From Chitinophaga tropicalis (lineage in GTDB: Bacteria > Bacteroidota > Bacteroidia > Chitinophagales > Chitinophagaceae), in NCBI RefSeq assembly GCF_009758205.1, contig NZ_WRXN01000001.1, positions 124,001-188,000 of the forward strand: a DNA stretch of 64,000 nucleotides, in the 5' to 3' direction. The notes beneath the pieces are model-generated. The model was not told the DNA's origin, ran no database searches, and saw only the letters and a program-made list of their open reading frames with translations. Position 1 is the first letter of the stretch; each line of letters starts with the position of its first letter. Below, in pieces: positions 44,321 to 54,538 of this stretch. Both the position numbers and the translations under genes were made by a program.

Positions 44321-45574
44321 CTAAGCAACAAATTTTTTGAAAATAACGGATGCATTATGTCCACCGAAACCAAAGGTATTACTCAATGCAGCGTTGATTT
44401 CTCTATGTTGTGCAACATTAAAGGTAAAATTTAATTTGGGATCCAGCTGTGGATCATCCGTAAAATGATTAATGGTAGGAGGAATTATACCATGCCTTAT
44501 GGACATAATAGCCGCGATAGATTCAATTGCACCAGCGGCGCCTAACAAGTGTCCTGTCATGGATTTTGTAGAGCTGATATTCAGGCTGTAAGCATGTTCG
44601 TTGAAAACCCGCTGTATAGCTTTTACTTCTGCTACATCACCGAGGGGAGTGGAAGTTCCGTGTACGTTAATGTAATCAATATCAGTCGGTTGTAATCCGG
44701 CATCAGATAAAGCCAGTTGCATTACATTCATGGCTCCGAGCCCTTCGGGATGAGGTGCTGTAAGATGATAAGCATCTGCGGTCGCTCCGCCTCCTGCCAG
44801 TTCAGCATAAATTTTTGCACCTCTTGACATCGCATGCTCATAGGATTCCAACACCAGTCCACCAGCACCTTCCCCCATAACAAATCCATCCCTGTCAACG
44901 TCAAAGGGGCGGGAAGCGGTAGCCGGATCATCATTTCTTTCGGATAAGGCTTTCATTGCATTAAATCCACCTATACAAGCTTCATTAATGACATTTTCTG
45001 ATCCTCCGGTGATCATTACATCTGCTTTGCCATACCTGATGTAGTGCATCGCTTCAATAATTGCATTCGTAGCAGAAGCGCAGGCAGAAACAACTGAGAA
45101 GTTAGGGCCTCTGAAGCCGTGACGGATGGAAATATGTCCTGCTGCAATATCTAAAATTAACCGGGGGATCAGGAAAGGACTGAAACGGGGAGTTCCGTCA
45201 CCCTGACCAAATTCTTTCATTTCCTGACAGAAATTGATCATCCCACCAATACCGGAAGCCCAGATCACCCCAACCCTGTCCAAATTAACAGTATTGCGGT
45301 CAATCCCGGCATCTTGTACAGCCTGGTCAACAGCAATAACTGCTGTCTGAGTGAAAGGGTCCATTTTACGGGCCTCTTTCCTGTCCAGGTACTGGGTTGC
45401 GTCAAAGTTCTTCAGTTCGCAAGCAAAACGGGTCTTGAACTTAGCAGCATCGAAATGTGTAATAGGGCCGGCACCGGATACACCGTCCGTCAATCCCTTC
45501 CAGAAATCGGAAACAGAATTGCCGAGCGGTGTAAGTGCGCCTAAACCTGTAACGACTACTCGTCTTGGTTGCAT
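44321..45574 (-). CDS. fabF: 3-oxoacyl-[acyl-carrier-protein] synthase II
   Basis: 417 residues. The KAS II catalytic triad is visible: C165 in 'VVSACASATNAI', one histidine in 'INVHGTSTPLGD' and the other in 'SSTKSMTGHLLGAAGAIE'. It condenses malonyl-ACP with acyl-ACP in fatty acid elongation. It lies 24 bp after acpP, whose product is its substrate carrier. Confidence 0.97.
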   Translation of the reverse strand: MQPRRVVVTGLGALTPLGNSVSDFWKGLTDGVSGAGPITHFDAAKFKTRFACELKNFDATQYLDRKEARKMDPFTQTAVIAVDQAVQDAGIDRNTVNLDRVGVIWASGIGGMINFCQEMKEFGQGDGTPRFSPFLIPRLILDIAAGHISIRHGFRGPNFSVVSACASATNAIIEAMHYIRYGKADVMITGGSENVINEACIGGFNAMKALSERNDDPATASRPFDVDRDGFVMGEGAGGLVLESYEHAMSRGAKIYAELAGGGATADAYHLTAPHPEGLGAMNVMQLALSDAGLQPTDIDYINVHGTSTPLGDVAEVKAIQRVFNEHAYSLNISSTKSMTGHLLGAAGAIESIAAIMSIRHGIIPPTINHFTDDPQLDPKLNFTFNVAQHREINAALSNTFGFGGHNASVIFKKFVA

Positions 45575-45598
45575 TAAAACAAATCTGATTAAGTAGGA

Positions 45599-45835
45599 TT
45601 ATTTCACATGTTCTTCCAGGTAGGCAACTGCCTGGCCAACAGTAGTAATAGTTTCAGCTTGTTCGTCAGGAATGGAGATGTTGAATTCTTTTTCGAATTC
45701 CATGATCAGTTCTACCGTATCCAAAGAGTCAGCGCCCAGGTCGTTGGTGAAGCTGGCTTCAGGAGTTACCTCAGCCTCGTCAACGCCCAATTTGTCAATA
45801 ATGATCTTTTTAACTCTTGATGCAATGTCTGACAT
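45599..45835 (-). CDS. acpP: Acyl carrier protein
   Basis: 78 residues from the ATG at 45835; the frame stays open to 45982 but the added part is not ACP-like and precedes the promoter. S37 in '[20 protein letters not shown]' is the phosphopantetheine attachment site. The protein is acidic and of standard length. It carries acyl chains for FabF and other enzymes of fatty acid synthesis. Confidence 0.97.
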   Translation of the reverse strand: MSDIASRVKKIIIDKLGVDEAEVTPEASFTNDLGADSLDTVELIMEFEKEFNISIPDEQAETITTVGQAVAYLEEHVK

Positions 45836-45868
45836 AATTTTAAGTGTTTTTGGTTTAAAACTTGAGTG

Positions 45869-45898
45869 CAAAAATATAATTTTTATTGAATTGACAAG
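45869..45898 (-). promoter_or_regulatory. Promoter of the acpP-fabF-rnc operon
   Basis: On the minus strand CTTG (45898-45895), 18 bp, TATTTTTG (45876-45869). The -7 matches TAnnTTTG exactly. The leader would be about 27 bases and this decides the acpP start at 45835. Confidence 0.7.
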
Positions 45899-46131
45899 AA
45901 CGCACATAAATTTTACACCATATACTTTAGTTGTAGATACCCCAAACCCAATACAGTAAAGGACTTTATACTTTATCAACAATGTCCGTAAACCGCCTTT
46001 CCCTTCAAAAACCCGCTTTTACAGCGTCCCGGGGCATTGCCATTCAACAGCCAAATAAGCCACCTATATACCGTAAAAACGCTATTAACTTTAATTAACA
46101 CTGTATCCTCCCTAACAGTAGTCCCATTTAT

Positions 46132-46139
46132 TAAATTTG
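46132..46139 (+). promoter_or_regulatory. Putative -7 element of the RND efflux operon
   Basis: TAAATTTG is an exact TAnnTTTG match 41 bp before the start codon. No good -33 is present. Confidence 0.4.
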
Positions 46140-46179
46140 CCCGAAGTATCCCTTCTATATTACAAACTAAAGCAAACAC

Positions 46180-47268
46180 ATGGCCGGCAATAAGAAGATC
46201 CTGAGAACGGTATTAATATTGGTAGCTGCAGCAATTATCATCGGATTCATTGTAAACAGGATGAGCACACCGGAAAAACCGGGAACACCTGGTGGCAGTC
46301 CCCCTGCCGGCGGCAGGGCCGGAGGTAACAAAAACCTGCTCGTAGACGCCTACGTAGTACAAACCACCTCCCTGAACGAAAGCATTGAAGCCAGCGGTAC
46401 CCTGCAAAGCAACGAAGAAGTACAGGTGCAACCTGAAATAACAGGTCGCATAACAGGCCTTTATTTTAAAGAAGGTACCCAGGTCTCCAAAGGCACCCTG
46501 CTGGTAAAGATCTATGATGAAGACCTGAAAGCACAGCTGCAGAAACTGGAATTACAGCAACAACTGGCCAAAACTACACTGGAACGCCAGGAAAACCTCC
46601 TGAAGATCAATGGTATCAGTCGCCAGGACGTAGACGTTACCCGCAACCAGGTCAGCGCCTACGGGGCAGATATTGAATATACCCGCACCCAACTCCAGAA
46701 AACAGAGCTCAGAGCCCCCTTCTCAGGAAGACTGGGCCTCCGTAACGTAAGCCTGGGAGCCATCGTATCACCCACAACCGTGATCACCACCCTCCAACAG
46801 ATAGATCCGCTGAAAGTAGACTTTTCCGTTCCCGAGAAATACCGTACCGCCATCTCCCAGGGAGATGCAGTCGATTTCAGGGTAGCCGGCGATCAGAATA
46901 TATATAAAGGTAACATCTATGCCATAGACCCGAAGATCGACCTGACAACACGCACCATCAAAATAAGGGGCATCATTCCAAACGCAGGTAAACTTCTTCC
47001 GGGCGCCTTTGCAAGGGTAGCCATCTCCCTGAAAAATATGCCGGACGCCATTATGATACCCACCCAGGCGGTTATTCCAGGCACGCGCGACAAAAAAGTA
47101 GCTATTGCAGACAGCGGAAAAGCGAAATTTGTAATAGTAGAAACAGGGATCAGAGATGCGAACAACGTACAGATCACCAGCGGCCTCAGCATAGGCGATA
47201 CCGTCATCATCAGTGGTATCATGCAGCTGAAACCCGGAGCAGTACTGAAGTATAATAAAGTGAAATAA
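46180..47268 (+). CDS. RND efflux periplasmic adaptor (HlyD/AcrA family)
   Basis: 362 residues. One N-terminal membrane anchor (about 7-26), a Gly/Pro-rich linker, then the barrel-sandwich half-motifs ('VQVQPEITGRITGLYFKEGT' and 'AELRAPFSGRLGLRNVSLGA'-like second half) flanking an alpha-hairpin (about 110-165). A beta-barrel and membrane-proximal domain complete it. The adaptor links the inner-membrane pump to the outer-membrane channel. It is the first gene of a complete tripartite pump operon. Confidence 0.93.
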   Translation: MAGNKKILRTVLILVAAAIIIGFIVNRMSTPEKPGTPGGSPPAGGRAGGNKNLLVDAYVVQTTSLNESIEASGTLQSNEEVQVQPEITGRITGLYFKEGTQVSKGTLLVKIYDEDLKAQLQKLELQQQLAKTTLERQENLLKINGISRQDVDVTRNQVSAYGADIEYTRTQLQKTELRAPFSGRLGLRNVSLGAIVSPTTVITTLQQIDPLKVDFSVPEKYRTAISQGDAVDFRVAGDQNIYKGNIYAIDPKIDLTTRTIKIRGIIPNAGKLLPGAFARVAISLKNMPDAIMIPTQAVIPGTRDKKVAIADSGKAKFVIVETGIRDANNVQITSGLSIGDTVIISGIMQLKPGAVLKYNKVK

Positions 47269-47337
47269 CAGACGCTATCAGCCGGTTCGTCATTAAAAAA
47301 ATATCTGCAAACTATCTGCGGACATAAATATTGTTAC

Positions 47338-50300
47338 ATGAGTCTCCCTTCTCTATCACTCAAACGGCCCGTTTTTGCCATTGTGATGAACATTATCATC
47401 GTCATCTTTGGCATAGTGGGATTCAACTTTCTGGGGGTAAGGGATTTTCCCGCCATAGACCCTCCTATAGTAAACGTTCGTACCTCTTACTCAGGTGCCA
47501 ACTCAGACATCATCGAAACACAGATCACCGAACCACTGGAAAAATCCATTAACGGTATAGCAGGTATTAAAAATATCTCATCCAGCAGCAGCCAGGGTAC
47601 CAGTAATATCACTGTGGAGTTTGAACTGGGCGTAGACCTGGAAGCCGGCGCCAACGACGTACGCGATAAAGTATCCCAGGCACTGCGCAGCCTGCCACCG
47701 GATATTGATGCACCCCCAGTGGTTTCCAAAGAAGACGCCAATTCCGACTATATCCTTTCCATGACCGTACAAAGCAACGTACGCAACCAGCTGGAAATAA
47801 CCGAATACGCCAACAACGTATTACTGGAAAGACTGCAAACTATTCCGGGCGTCAGCTCCATCCGCATACTGGGCGAGAAAAAATTTGCCATGCGCCTCTG
47901 GATGGACCCGGCCAGGCTCTCCGCCTACAGCCTCACCCCCTCAGATGTACAGACCGCACTGGCAAAAGAGAACGTAGAACTGCCCTCTGGTAAAATAGCC
48001 GGCAATGCAACCGAACTGACCGTACGTACTTTCGGCCGCTTAAACACAGAAGATGACTTCAACAACCTTATCATAAAGAACGTAAACGGCAACGTGATCC
48101 ACTTCAGGGATGTGGGACAGGCCGTACTGGGACCGGAAAACGAAGAAACCATCCTGAAAGAGTCCGGCGTACCCATGGTAGCCCTGGCACTGACGCCACA
48201 ACCCGGCTCCAACTATGTAGCCATCACAGATGAGTTCTACAAACGTTACGAACAACTGAAAAAAGATCTGCCGGAAGATATCACCACCAACATTGCCATC
48301 GATAACACCCGCTTCATCCGCAAATCCATCGAAGAGGTGGAAGAAACCCTGGTAGTTGCCCTGGTACTGGTAATACTGATCATCTATCTCTTCTTCCGCG
48401 ACTGGCTCATGGCCTTCCGCCCGCTGGTAGATATCCCTGTATCACTGATAGCCGCATTCTTTATTATGTATATCTGCGGATTCACCATCAATATATTGAC
48501 CCTCCTGGCCATTGTACTGGCTACCGGCCTCGTGGTAGACGATGGTATAGTCGTAACAGAGAACATCTATAAAAAAATAGAAGCAGGCATGCCCCGCATG
48601 AAAGCCGCCAAAGAAGGCTCTGAAGAGATCTTCTTTGCGGTAATAGCCACTTCCATCACCCTGGCGTTCGTCTTCCTCCCCATTGTATTCCTGCAGGGAT
48701 TTGTTGGGCGGCTGTTCCGTGAATTCGCCATCGTAGTAGCAGGCGCCGTACTTGTTTCAGCATTTGTGTCCCTGACACTCACCCCCGTACTGAACGTAAA
48801 ACTGGGACGCAAAACACATAAACATTCCTGGTTCTATGAAAAAACAGAACCATTCTTCACCTGGATGGAAAGCGGCTACCAACGCTCTCTCGAATCATTT
48901 ATGAGAATTCGCTGGGTAGCAACACTGCTCATACTGGGCTGTCTTGCCCTGATCTATTTCATTTTCCGCTCCCTCCAATCTGAGCTGGCGCCCCTGGAAG
49001 ACCGCAGCCAGTTCCGCCTCTCTGTCTCTGCACCGGAAGGCACCTCTTACGATTATATGGAACGGTATGTAGACGGACTGACACAGTTCATGATAGATTC
49101 CATTCCTGAAAAAAAAATACTCATCACTGTTACGGCCCCCGGCTTTGGCAGCAGCGCTGTGAACAGCGGTTTTGCCAACGTAGTGCTGACAGAGCCCAAA
49201 GAACGCAACCGCTCACAAAAGGATATTGTGAACATGGTGAACAGGAACATGTACCGCTTCCCGGAAGGTAAAGTATTTGCTCTTGAACAACAGACCATCC
49301 AGGTAGGCCGGCGTAGCGGCTTACCCGTATCTTTTGTATTACAGCATATCAACTTCGACAGCCTTTCTGTAGCATTGCCTCAATTCCTGGACGAAGCCAG
49401 CAACGATCCCACCTTCGCAGGTGTGGACGTAGACCTTAAATTCAATAAGCCGGAGCTCCGCATACAGATCAACAGGGCCAAAGCCAGTGAGCTGGGTGTA
49501 TCCGTCGACGATATCTCGCAAACATTACAGCTGGCACTGAGTAACCTCCGCTACGGATACTTCATCCGGAACGGTAAACAATACCAGGTAATGGGACAGG
49601 TGTTCCGCGGCAGCCGCGACAAGCCTACAGACCTGCAGAATATCTATGTAAAGAACAGCAGAGGAGAGGCCATACAACTGGATAACGTAGTGACCATAGA
49701 AGAAGAGACCAGCCCGCCTATCATCTATCACTTCAACCGTTATAAATCTGCCACTGTATCTGCCAGCCTGGCTCCCGGCAAAACCATCGGAGACGGTATA
49801 AATGCCATGTATGCTATTTACGACAGGCTAAAGGCCAAAGGCGTACTGGACGATACCTATCAGGCAGCACTGTCCGGCTCCTCGCGTGACTATGCAGAAA
49901 GCGGTTCCAACACCATGTTCGCACTGGTACTGGCTCTGGTACTTATTTACCTCGTACTGGCAGCACAGTTTGAAAGCTGGGTGGACCCGTTCATCATTAT
50001 GCTGACCGTACCGCTGGCCTTTGCAGGTGCACTGCTTTCCCTCTGGCTGTTTGGCCAGACCTGGAACATCTTCTCACAGATAGGTGTTATCATGCTGATA
50101 GGGCTGGTTACTAAAAACGGTATCCTCATCGTAGAGTTCGCCAACCACAAACGGGACAGTGGCATGAGTAAAGCCCGGGCAGCAGTAGAAGCCTCTGCCA
50201 TGCGCCTGCGCCCTATCCTGATGACCAGCCTTGCTATGGCGCTGGGGGCACTGCCCATCGCACTATCGCTTGGCGCAGCCGCTACCAGCCGTATACCATT

Positions 50301-50448
50301 GGGTATTGTTATAGTAGGAGGGATCGTGTTCTCACTGATCCTCACATTATTTGTAATACCAGCTATGTACACTTTCCTGTCAAGAAGAAAACCAGCTGCA
50401 GAACAAAACCAGGAAGAAGAGGAAGAGATGGAAACAGCGCATGCCTAA
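47338..50448 (+). CDS. RND-family efflux transporter permease (AcrB-like)
   Basis: 1036 residues, the normal length of AcrB-type HAE1 pumps. Twelve transmembrane segments can be seen; TM4 contains the proton-relay pair in 'LATGLVVDDGIVVTENIY', and the second half contains 'IGLVTKNGILIVEFANHKRD'. It exports drugs or other amphiphiles using the proton gradient. The acidic tail ('EEEEEMETAHA') overlaps the region just before the channel gene. Confidence 0.95.
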   Translation: MSLPSLSLKRPVFAIVMNIIIVIFGIVGFNFLGVRDFPAIDPPIVNVRTSYSGANSDIIETQITEPLEKSINGIAGIKNISSSSSQGTSNITVEFELGVDLEAGANDVRDKVSQALRSLPPDIDAPPVVSKEDANSDYILSMTVQSNVRNQLEITEYANNVLLERLQTIPGVSSIRILGEKKFAMRLWMDPARLSAYSLTPSDVQTALAKENVELPSGKIAGNATELTVRTFGRLNTEDDFNNLIIKNVNGNVIHFRDVGQAVLGPENEETILKESGVPMVALALTPQPGSNYVAITDEFYKRYEQLKKDLPEDITTNIAIDNTRFIRKSIEEVEETLVVALVLVILIIYLFFRDWLMAFRPLVDIPVSLIAAFFIMYICGFTINILTLLAIVLATGLVVDDGIVVTENIYKKIEAGMPRMKAAKEGSEEIFFAVIATSITLAFVFLPIVFLQGFVGRLFREFAIVVAGAVLVSAFVSLTLTPVLNVKLGRKTHKHSWFYEKTEPFFTWMESGYQRSLESFMRIRWVATLLILGCLALIYFIFRSLQSELAPLEDRSQFRLSVSAPEGTSYDYMERYVDGLTQFMIDSIPEKKILITVTAPGFGSSAVNSGFANVVLTEPKERNRSQKDIVNMVNRNMYRFPEGKVFALEQQTIQVGRRSGLPVSFVLQHINFDSLSVALPQFLDEASNDPTFAGVDVDLKFNKPELRIQINRAKASELGVSVDDISQTLQLALSNLRYGYFIRNGKQYQVMGQVFRGSRDKPTDLQNIYVKNSRGEAIQLDNVVTIEEETSPPIIYHFNRYKSATVSASLAPGKTIGDGINAMYAIYDRLKAKGVLDDTYQAALSGSSRDYAESGSNTMFALVLALVLIYLVLAAQFESWVDPFIIMLTVPLAFAGALLSLWLFGQTWNIFSQIGVIMLIGLVTKNGILIVEFANHKRDSGMSKARAAVEASAMRLRPILMTSLAMALGALPIALSLGAAATSRIPLGIVIVGGIVFSLILTLFVIPAMYTFLSRRKPAAEQNQEEEEEMETAHA

Positions 50449-50461
50449 TATCAGCAACTAC

Positions 50462-51775
50462 ATGAAACGAACACTTATATATTTTTCTTTTCTGCTCCCT
50501 TTGGCAGCAAATGCGCAAAGGCTGCTGACACCAGAACAGGCAATAGACCTGGCATTGAAGAATAATTACGATATACGCCTGGCTGAAAATGATGCAGCCA
50601 TCACTGCTAACGATTACGCATATGCCAACTTCGCATTTGCTCCACGTGTAAATGGTACTATCAGTAAAGTCTGGAATGTTACCCAGACAAAACAGGAATT
50701 TGCCAATGGCAGCAAACGTGATACCAGCGGCATCCGCAGCAGCAATCTTACCGGCAACGTCAGCCTGCAGTGGACCTTGTTCGACGGACTTAAAATGTTC
50801 GCTACCCGCCAGCGCATTGAAGCCGTACGCGATCTTGGAGAGCTGGCAGTGAAAGACCAGGTCATTAATACTGTGGCCAATGTAGTTGCAGGATATTATA
50901 ATGTTGTACAACAGAAACAACAACTGCGCAATATCACCGAACAACTGTCTATATCAGAAGAAAGAGTGAAACTGTCTGATGCTAAATTCCAGACAGGCCT
51001 GGGACCTAAAACAGACTGGCTGCAGTCTAAAGTAGATTATAATGCACTGAAAGCATCTTACCTGCGCCAGCAAACATTGATAGAGCAAAGCAAAGCCACC
51101 CTCAATCAATTGATGGCAATCGAAGCCGGTAATACAACATATGATGTAATGGACACCATTCCGCTGAATATGGAACTTTCATACGGCTCATTAAAACAAC
51201 AGATCCAGGAGCGCAATACCGGTTTAATGGTAGCGCAGCAAAACCTGAAGGTCTCCCAGCTGCAGCTGAAAGAAAGTAAAGGAGACTATTTTCCTGTTAT
51301 CAACTTCAACTCCGCCTATAACTATTCCCGCGTTAATTCAAATGCCGCTACCAACTCATTCAGCCCTATATATAACCAGAACGGAGTGATCAACTACGGC
51401 TTCTCTGCCACCATCCCGATCTTTAACGGGTTGAATGTAAAACGACAGGTCAATGCAGCTAAGCTGAACGTAGACTATCAGCGGCTAACGCTGGATAACG
51501 CACGTACGCAGGTAGACCTGTCGCTTACCACCGCCTTTAAGGATTATGAGTATTATAAAACTGCTGTAACACTGGAAGAAGAGAACCTGGAGCTGGCAAG
51601 AGAAAATGTAATGGTGGCCATGGAGAGGTTCAGACAGGGAGTGTCTACTGTTATTGAAACGAAAGAAGCACAGCAGAGCTTAGAAGATGCCTATAACAGG
51701 TTGATCAATGCAAGGTATAATATTAAACTGGCGGAAACACAGTTGCTGCGGCTAAATGGAATGTTAGTTCAATAG
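50462..51775 (+). CDS. TolC-family outer-membrane efflux protein
   Basis: 437 residues from the ATG at 50462, which gives a clean signal peptide (MKRTLIYFSFLLPLAANAQ); the frame also has an ATG at 50441 overlapping the pump gene by 8 bp. The two long coiled-coil repeats of TolC proteins are present ('VDYNALKASYLRQQTLIEQS' and 'LELARENVMVAMERFRQGVS'). It forms the exit channel of the pump encoded just upstream. Confidence 0.93.
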   Translation: MKRTLIYFSFLLPLAANAQRLLTPEQAIDLALKNNYDIRLAENDAAITANDYAYANFAFAPRVNGTISKVWNVTQTKQEFANGSKRDTSGIRSSNLTGNVSLQWTLFDGLKMFATRQRIEAVRDLGELAVKDQVINTVANVVAGYYNVVQQKQQLRNITEQLSISEERVKLSDAKFQTGLGPKTDWLQSKVDYNALKASYLRQQTLIEQSKATLNQLMAIEAGNTTYDVMDTIPLNMELSYGSLKQQIQERNTGLMVAQQNLKVSQLQLKESKGDYFPVINFNSAYNYSRVNSNAATNSFSPIYNQNGVINYGFSATIPIFNGLNVKRQVNAAKLNVDYQRLTLDNARTQVDLSLTTAFKDYEYYKTAVTLEEENLELARENVMVAMERFRQGVSTVIETKEAQQSLEDAYNRLINARYNIKLAETQLLRLNGMLVQ

Positions 51776-51843
51776 AAAGCTTCATAAAGCTACACATAAC
51801 AAAAAACATCCACTCAGTACAAACCGCCGCACAGCGTCCCCCC

Positions 51844-51883
51844 AACAAAAAAGCTTTCACCAAAGATGAAAGCTTTTTTGTTG
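51844..51883 (+). terminator. Bidirectional terminator between efflux operon and 51915 gene
   Basis: AACAAAAAAGCTTTCA, loop CCAAAGA, TGAAAGCTTTTTTGTT: a 16-bp perfect stem flanked by A and T tracts, so it can serve both converging genes. Confidence 0.9.
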
Positions 51884-51914
51884 AAATTATATTTACGGGT
51901 CTGCACCCACTTAT

Positions 51915-52670
51915 TTACTGCCCTTCCTTCTTAGCCGGCGATGCCCCCTTCTCATGCTGATATTGCTTAAAGCTCTCTTTAATGTACAACATCAGGTCAT
52001 ACTGGGTGGCATCCTGTAAAAACTGGTACCCCGGCCTGTAACGTAGCATAAAGGTATCCAGCTCATCACCACTAAGCTTTGTCATACTCTCCACCAGTTC
52101 AGGATTATACCTGTTATCAATAAATTTCTCTTTTTCCCAGTACACCAGCTGTTCCTGGAAATGTTCCTTCCTCTTACGCGCCTTACTCGGCACAAGATAA
52201 GACAGCGCCGTAACAGGATTAGCCGGCAATGTCTTCAATACATCCATTGCCCCTGGCTTATGATAATTGAAATATCTTCCATATTCTTCCCTTGTAGCGG
52301 CAGAATCACGCCTGTAATCACGGCCCACCACCCTTACACCGGTAAGATCTATCACCTGGTGGGTAAGATATATGTTGACGAACATAGAAGTAGAAGGAAC
52401 GGGAATAGTTTTCCGGTAATAGCTCAATATAGAAAATTCCAGCGTGTCACCAGGCATAGCCTCTATAGCAAAGCTGCCACTTTCAGCGCTCACCACCCCC
52501 GAACGGCTGGTTTTATTAAGGATTGTTACCCCCGGAATACCAGATTTATTATCGGCGTCAGCTACTATACCGGTCACTCTCACCTGCGCATTGGCATGCT
52601 GCAGACAGAGGAACAGGTAAACTAACAGTGCTCCGATGCTTCCGGAAAGTTGTTTAATTCGTCTAGGCAT
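51915..52670 (-). CDS. Secreted protein with carboxypeptidase-regulatory-like domain
   Basis: 251 residues with a signal peptide (about 1-28, ending ANAQ). Residues 30-110 form a CarboxypepD_reg-like beta sandwich ('VRVTGIVADADNKSGIPGVT', 'MPGDTLEFSILSYYRKTIPV'), the module found at the start of SusC proteins. The rest is charged and helical with no barrel. It is not a TonB receptor. The role is unknown; such proteins are common in Bacteroidota envelopes. Confidence 0.78.
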   Translation of the reverse strand: MPRRIKQLSGSIGALLVYLFLCLQHANAQVRVTGIVADADNKSGIPGVTILNKTSRSGVVSAESGSFAIEAMPGDTLEFSILSYYRKTIPVPSTSMFVNIYLTHQVIDLTGVRVVGRDYRRDSAATREEYGRYFNYHKPGAMDVLKTLPANPVTALSYLVPSKARKRKEHFQEQLVYWEKEKFIDNRYNPELVESMTKLSGDELDTFMLRYRPGYQFLQDATQYDLMLYIKESFKQYQHEKGASPAKKEGQ

Positions 52671-52914
52671 CTCTCAAATTTAATTTTCCCGACGCAAATG
52701 AAACGTTAAAAAAAGAGGCTCTCAACGTCGGGAACATGCTTCATAGTATAGAAACGGTCGATAAACATAGGATTTTATTGCAGAATAATAAAATTATGCC
52801 ACCTGTTTATGCTATTTAACTATACATTATTTACTCTCTGTTAAGCTCTTATCCATTCTTTTGTTAGCGGCCAATACAGTATATTATTATCTTTATTTAT
52901 TATTTTCAAATATT

Positions 52915-53832
52915 ATGCCTCAGAAGATCGTATTTGCAACACAACGTTATCAGTACCTGAAAAACAGATTGCTGGCACTGACCCCGGAATGGGAAGAAGG
53001 AACACTGGACATCACTGATTTCCCGGATGGGGAACATTACCACCGTATAGAAAGCAATGTAGTGAACAAGGAAGTGATCATAGTAGGAGGCACCATAGAC
53101 GACAAAGAAACCCTGGAACTTTTTGACATTGCCCATGGTTGCATACAGCAAGGTGCACATTCCATCAACATCGTAATTCCTTATTTCGGCTATTCAACTA
53201 TGGAACGGGCAGTAAAACCTGGCGAAATAGTGAAAGCCAAAACAAGAGCATTACTGTTCTCTGCACTACCGCCCACCGCAGCGGGAAATAAAATACTGAT
53301 GATGGACCTTCATGTGGATGGAATTACCTACTACTTTGAGAGTGGTATCCGCCCGGTACATCTCTATGGAAAAGATCTCGTCAAAGAAGCTGCGCTGGAA
53401 CTGGCAGGAGGCGGTCCTTTTGTACTGGCCAGTACAGACGCCGGCAGAGCTAAATGGGTAGAATCCCTTGCAAATGATCTGCATGTACCTGCAGCATTTG
53501 TTTTCAAACGCAGGATATCAGGAGAAGAAACACATGTGACCGCTATCAGTGCAGATGTAAAAGATAAAACTGTGATCATCTATGATGATATGATACGTAC
53601 AGGCGGTTCCCTGCTGCATGCAGCCAGCGCTTATCTTGATGCCGGCGCCTGCGGCATTTCCGTGATCACCACACATGGGATCTTTGCAGGAGGCGGATTT
53701 CAGAAAATAAAAAATAGTGGCATTATAAAGAAAGTTGTGTGTACCGATACACATCCCAACGCACTGACCATACAGGACGATATGCTTGTGATCAAGTCAG
53801 TAGATAAGATCATTGCAGGTTATTTCATCTGA
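52915..53832 (+). CDS. Ribose-phosphate pyrophosphokinase-like protein (divergent PRPP synthetase)
   Basis: 305 residues from the ATG at 52915; the frame opens earlier at 52861 with a non-homologous stretch. The PRPP loop 'DDMIRTGGS' (224-232) and the metal motif 'DLHVDG' (131-136) match PRPP synthetases, as does 'DFPDGEHYHRIESNV'. The catalytic flexible-loop region, RQDRK in housekeeping Prs, is STMERAVKPGE here (94-104). It may be a real but diverged PRPP synthetase or a related phosphoribosyl enzyme. It stands alone, upstream of a GNAT gene. Confidence 0.8.
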   Translation: MPQKIVFATQRYQYLKNRLLALTPEWEEGTLDITDFPDGEHYHRIESNVVNKEVIIVGGTIDDKETLELFDIAHGCIQQGAHSINIVIPYFGYSTMERAVKPGEIVKAKTRALLFSALPPTAAGNKILMMDLHVDGITYYFESGIRPVHLYGKDLVKEAALELAGGGPFVLASTDAGRAKWVESLANDLHVPAAFVFKRRISGEETHVTAISADVKDKTVIIYDDMIRTGGSLLHAASAYLDAGACGISVITTHGIFAGGGFQKIKNSGIIKKVVCTDTHPNALTIQDDMLVIKSVDKIIAGYFI

Positions 53833-53954
53833 ACTCTTAACCCGCTGCAGGTCAATTCCCTTCACAGGTATCAGGCGTTGAGCTGGCAAGATGTTTGATA
53901 CACAATAGAAAAGGTAGGGATTGCTGATGCTGTGGCATGATAACCAACAAATCC

Positions 53955-54401
53955 ATGCTGATATTCAAAATCATTGAACATGGTAGCTGCAACTATCAAA
54001 AAATGGTGGAGCTACGCGATATAGTCTTAAGAAAACCTCTGGGACTCAGTTTTTCAGAAGAATATCTGCAGCGGGAGATCAATGACCATCTGCTGGGATG
54101 TTACGCCGGTAATGAGGGGGATGAAATATTAATCGGCTGTTGCATACTTAGTCCTGTTAACGAATATACGGTACAATTACGCCAGATGGCTGTACACCCG
54201 GAGCATCAGGGCAAAAGCATAGGCCGCCAACTGATCAGCTTTGCCGAACAGGAAGCTCTGAAGGAAGGTTTTACACTTCTCATGATGCACGCACGTAAAG
54301 AAGCAGCAGGTTTCTATGGGAAACTCGGATACCATATCGAGGGACCTGAATTTACAGAAGTAGGTATTCCGCACTACGAAATGAGCAAAGAATTGAAATA
54401 A
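53955..54401 (+). CDS. GNAT-family N-acetyltransferase
   Basis: 148 residues from the ATG at 53955 (an ATG at 53937 is also in frame). The acetyl-CoA-binding motif A is 'MAVHPEHQGKSIGRQLISFA' and motif B region 'AAGFYGKLGYHIEGPEF'. It resembles the ElaA/YjcF type of general acetyltransferases. Substrate unknown. Confidence 0.87.
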   Translation: MLIFKIIEHGSCNYQKMVELRDIVLRKPLGLSFSEEYLQREINDHLLGCYAGNEGDEILIGCCILSPVNEYTVQLRQMAVHPEHQGKSIGRQLISFAEQEALKEGFTLLMMHARKEAAGFYGKLGYHIEGPEFTEVGIPHYEMSKELK

Positions 54402-54484
54402 ATCCTCCTCCTGGCTCATTGTGAAAGGCGTTTAAATTGTATTATATCTAAGCAGAGAAATATCAGTTTCGTCAGGATATAGTA

Positions 54485-54502
54485 GGAGCAGCCGCCTGCT
54501 CC
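54485..54502 (+). promoter_or_regulatory. Hairpin in the leader of the SusC gene
   Basis: GGAGCAG, loop CCGC, CTGCTCC forms a 7-bp perfect stem 37 bp before the susC-like start codon. There is no T tract, so it is not a terminator; it may affect mRNA stability or translation. Confidence 0.4.
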
Positions 54503-54538
54503 CGGAAAAAATTTGTAACCAAATCTTCCTTTATAAAG

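Noticed and set aside
52675..52682. Exact TAAATTTG (-7-like) just before the gene at 52670
   Set aside because: The predicted start site would fall on the start codon, and there is no -33 at proper spacing.
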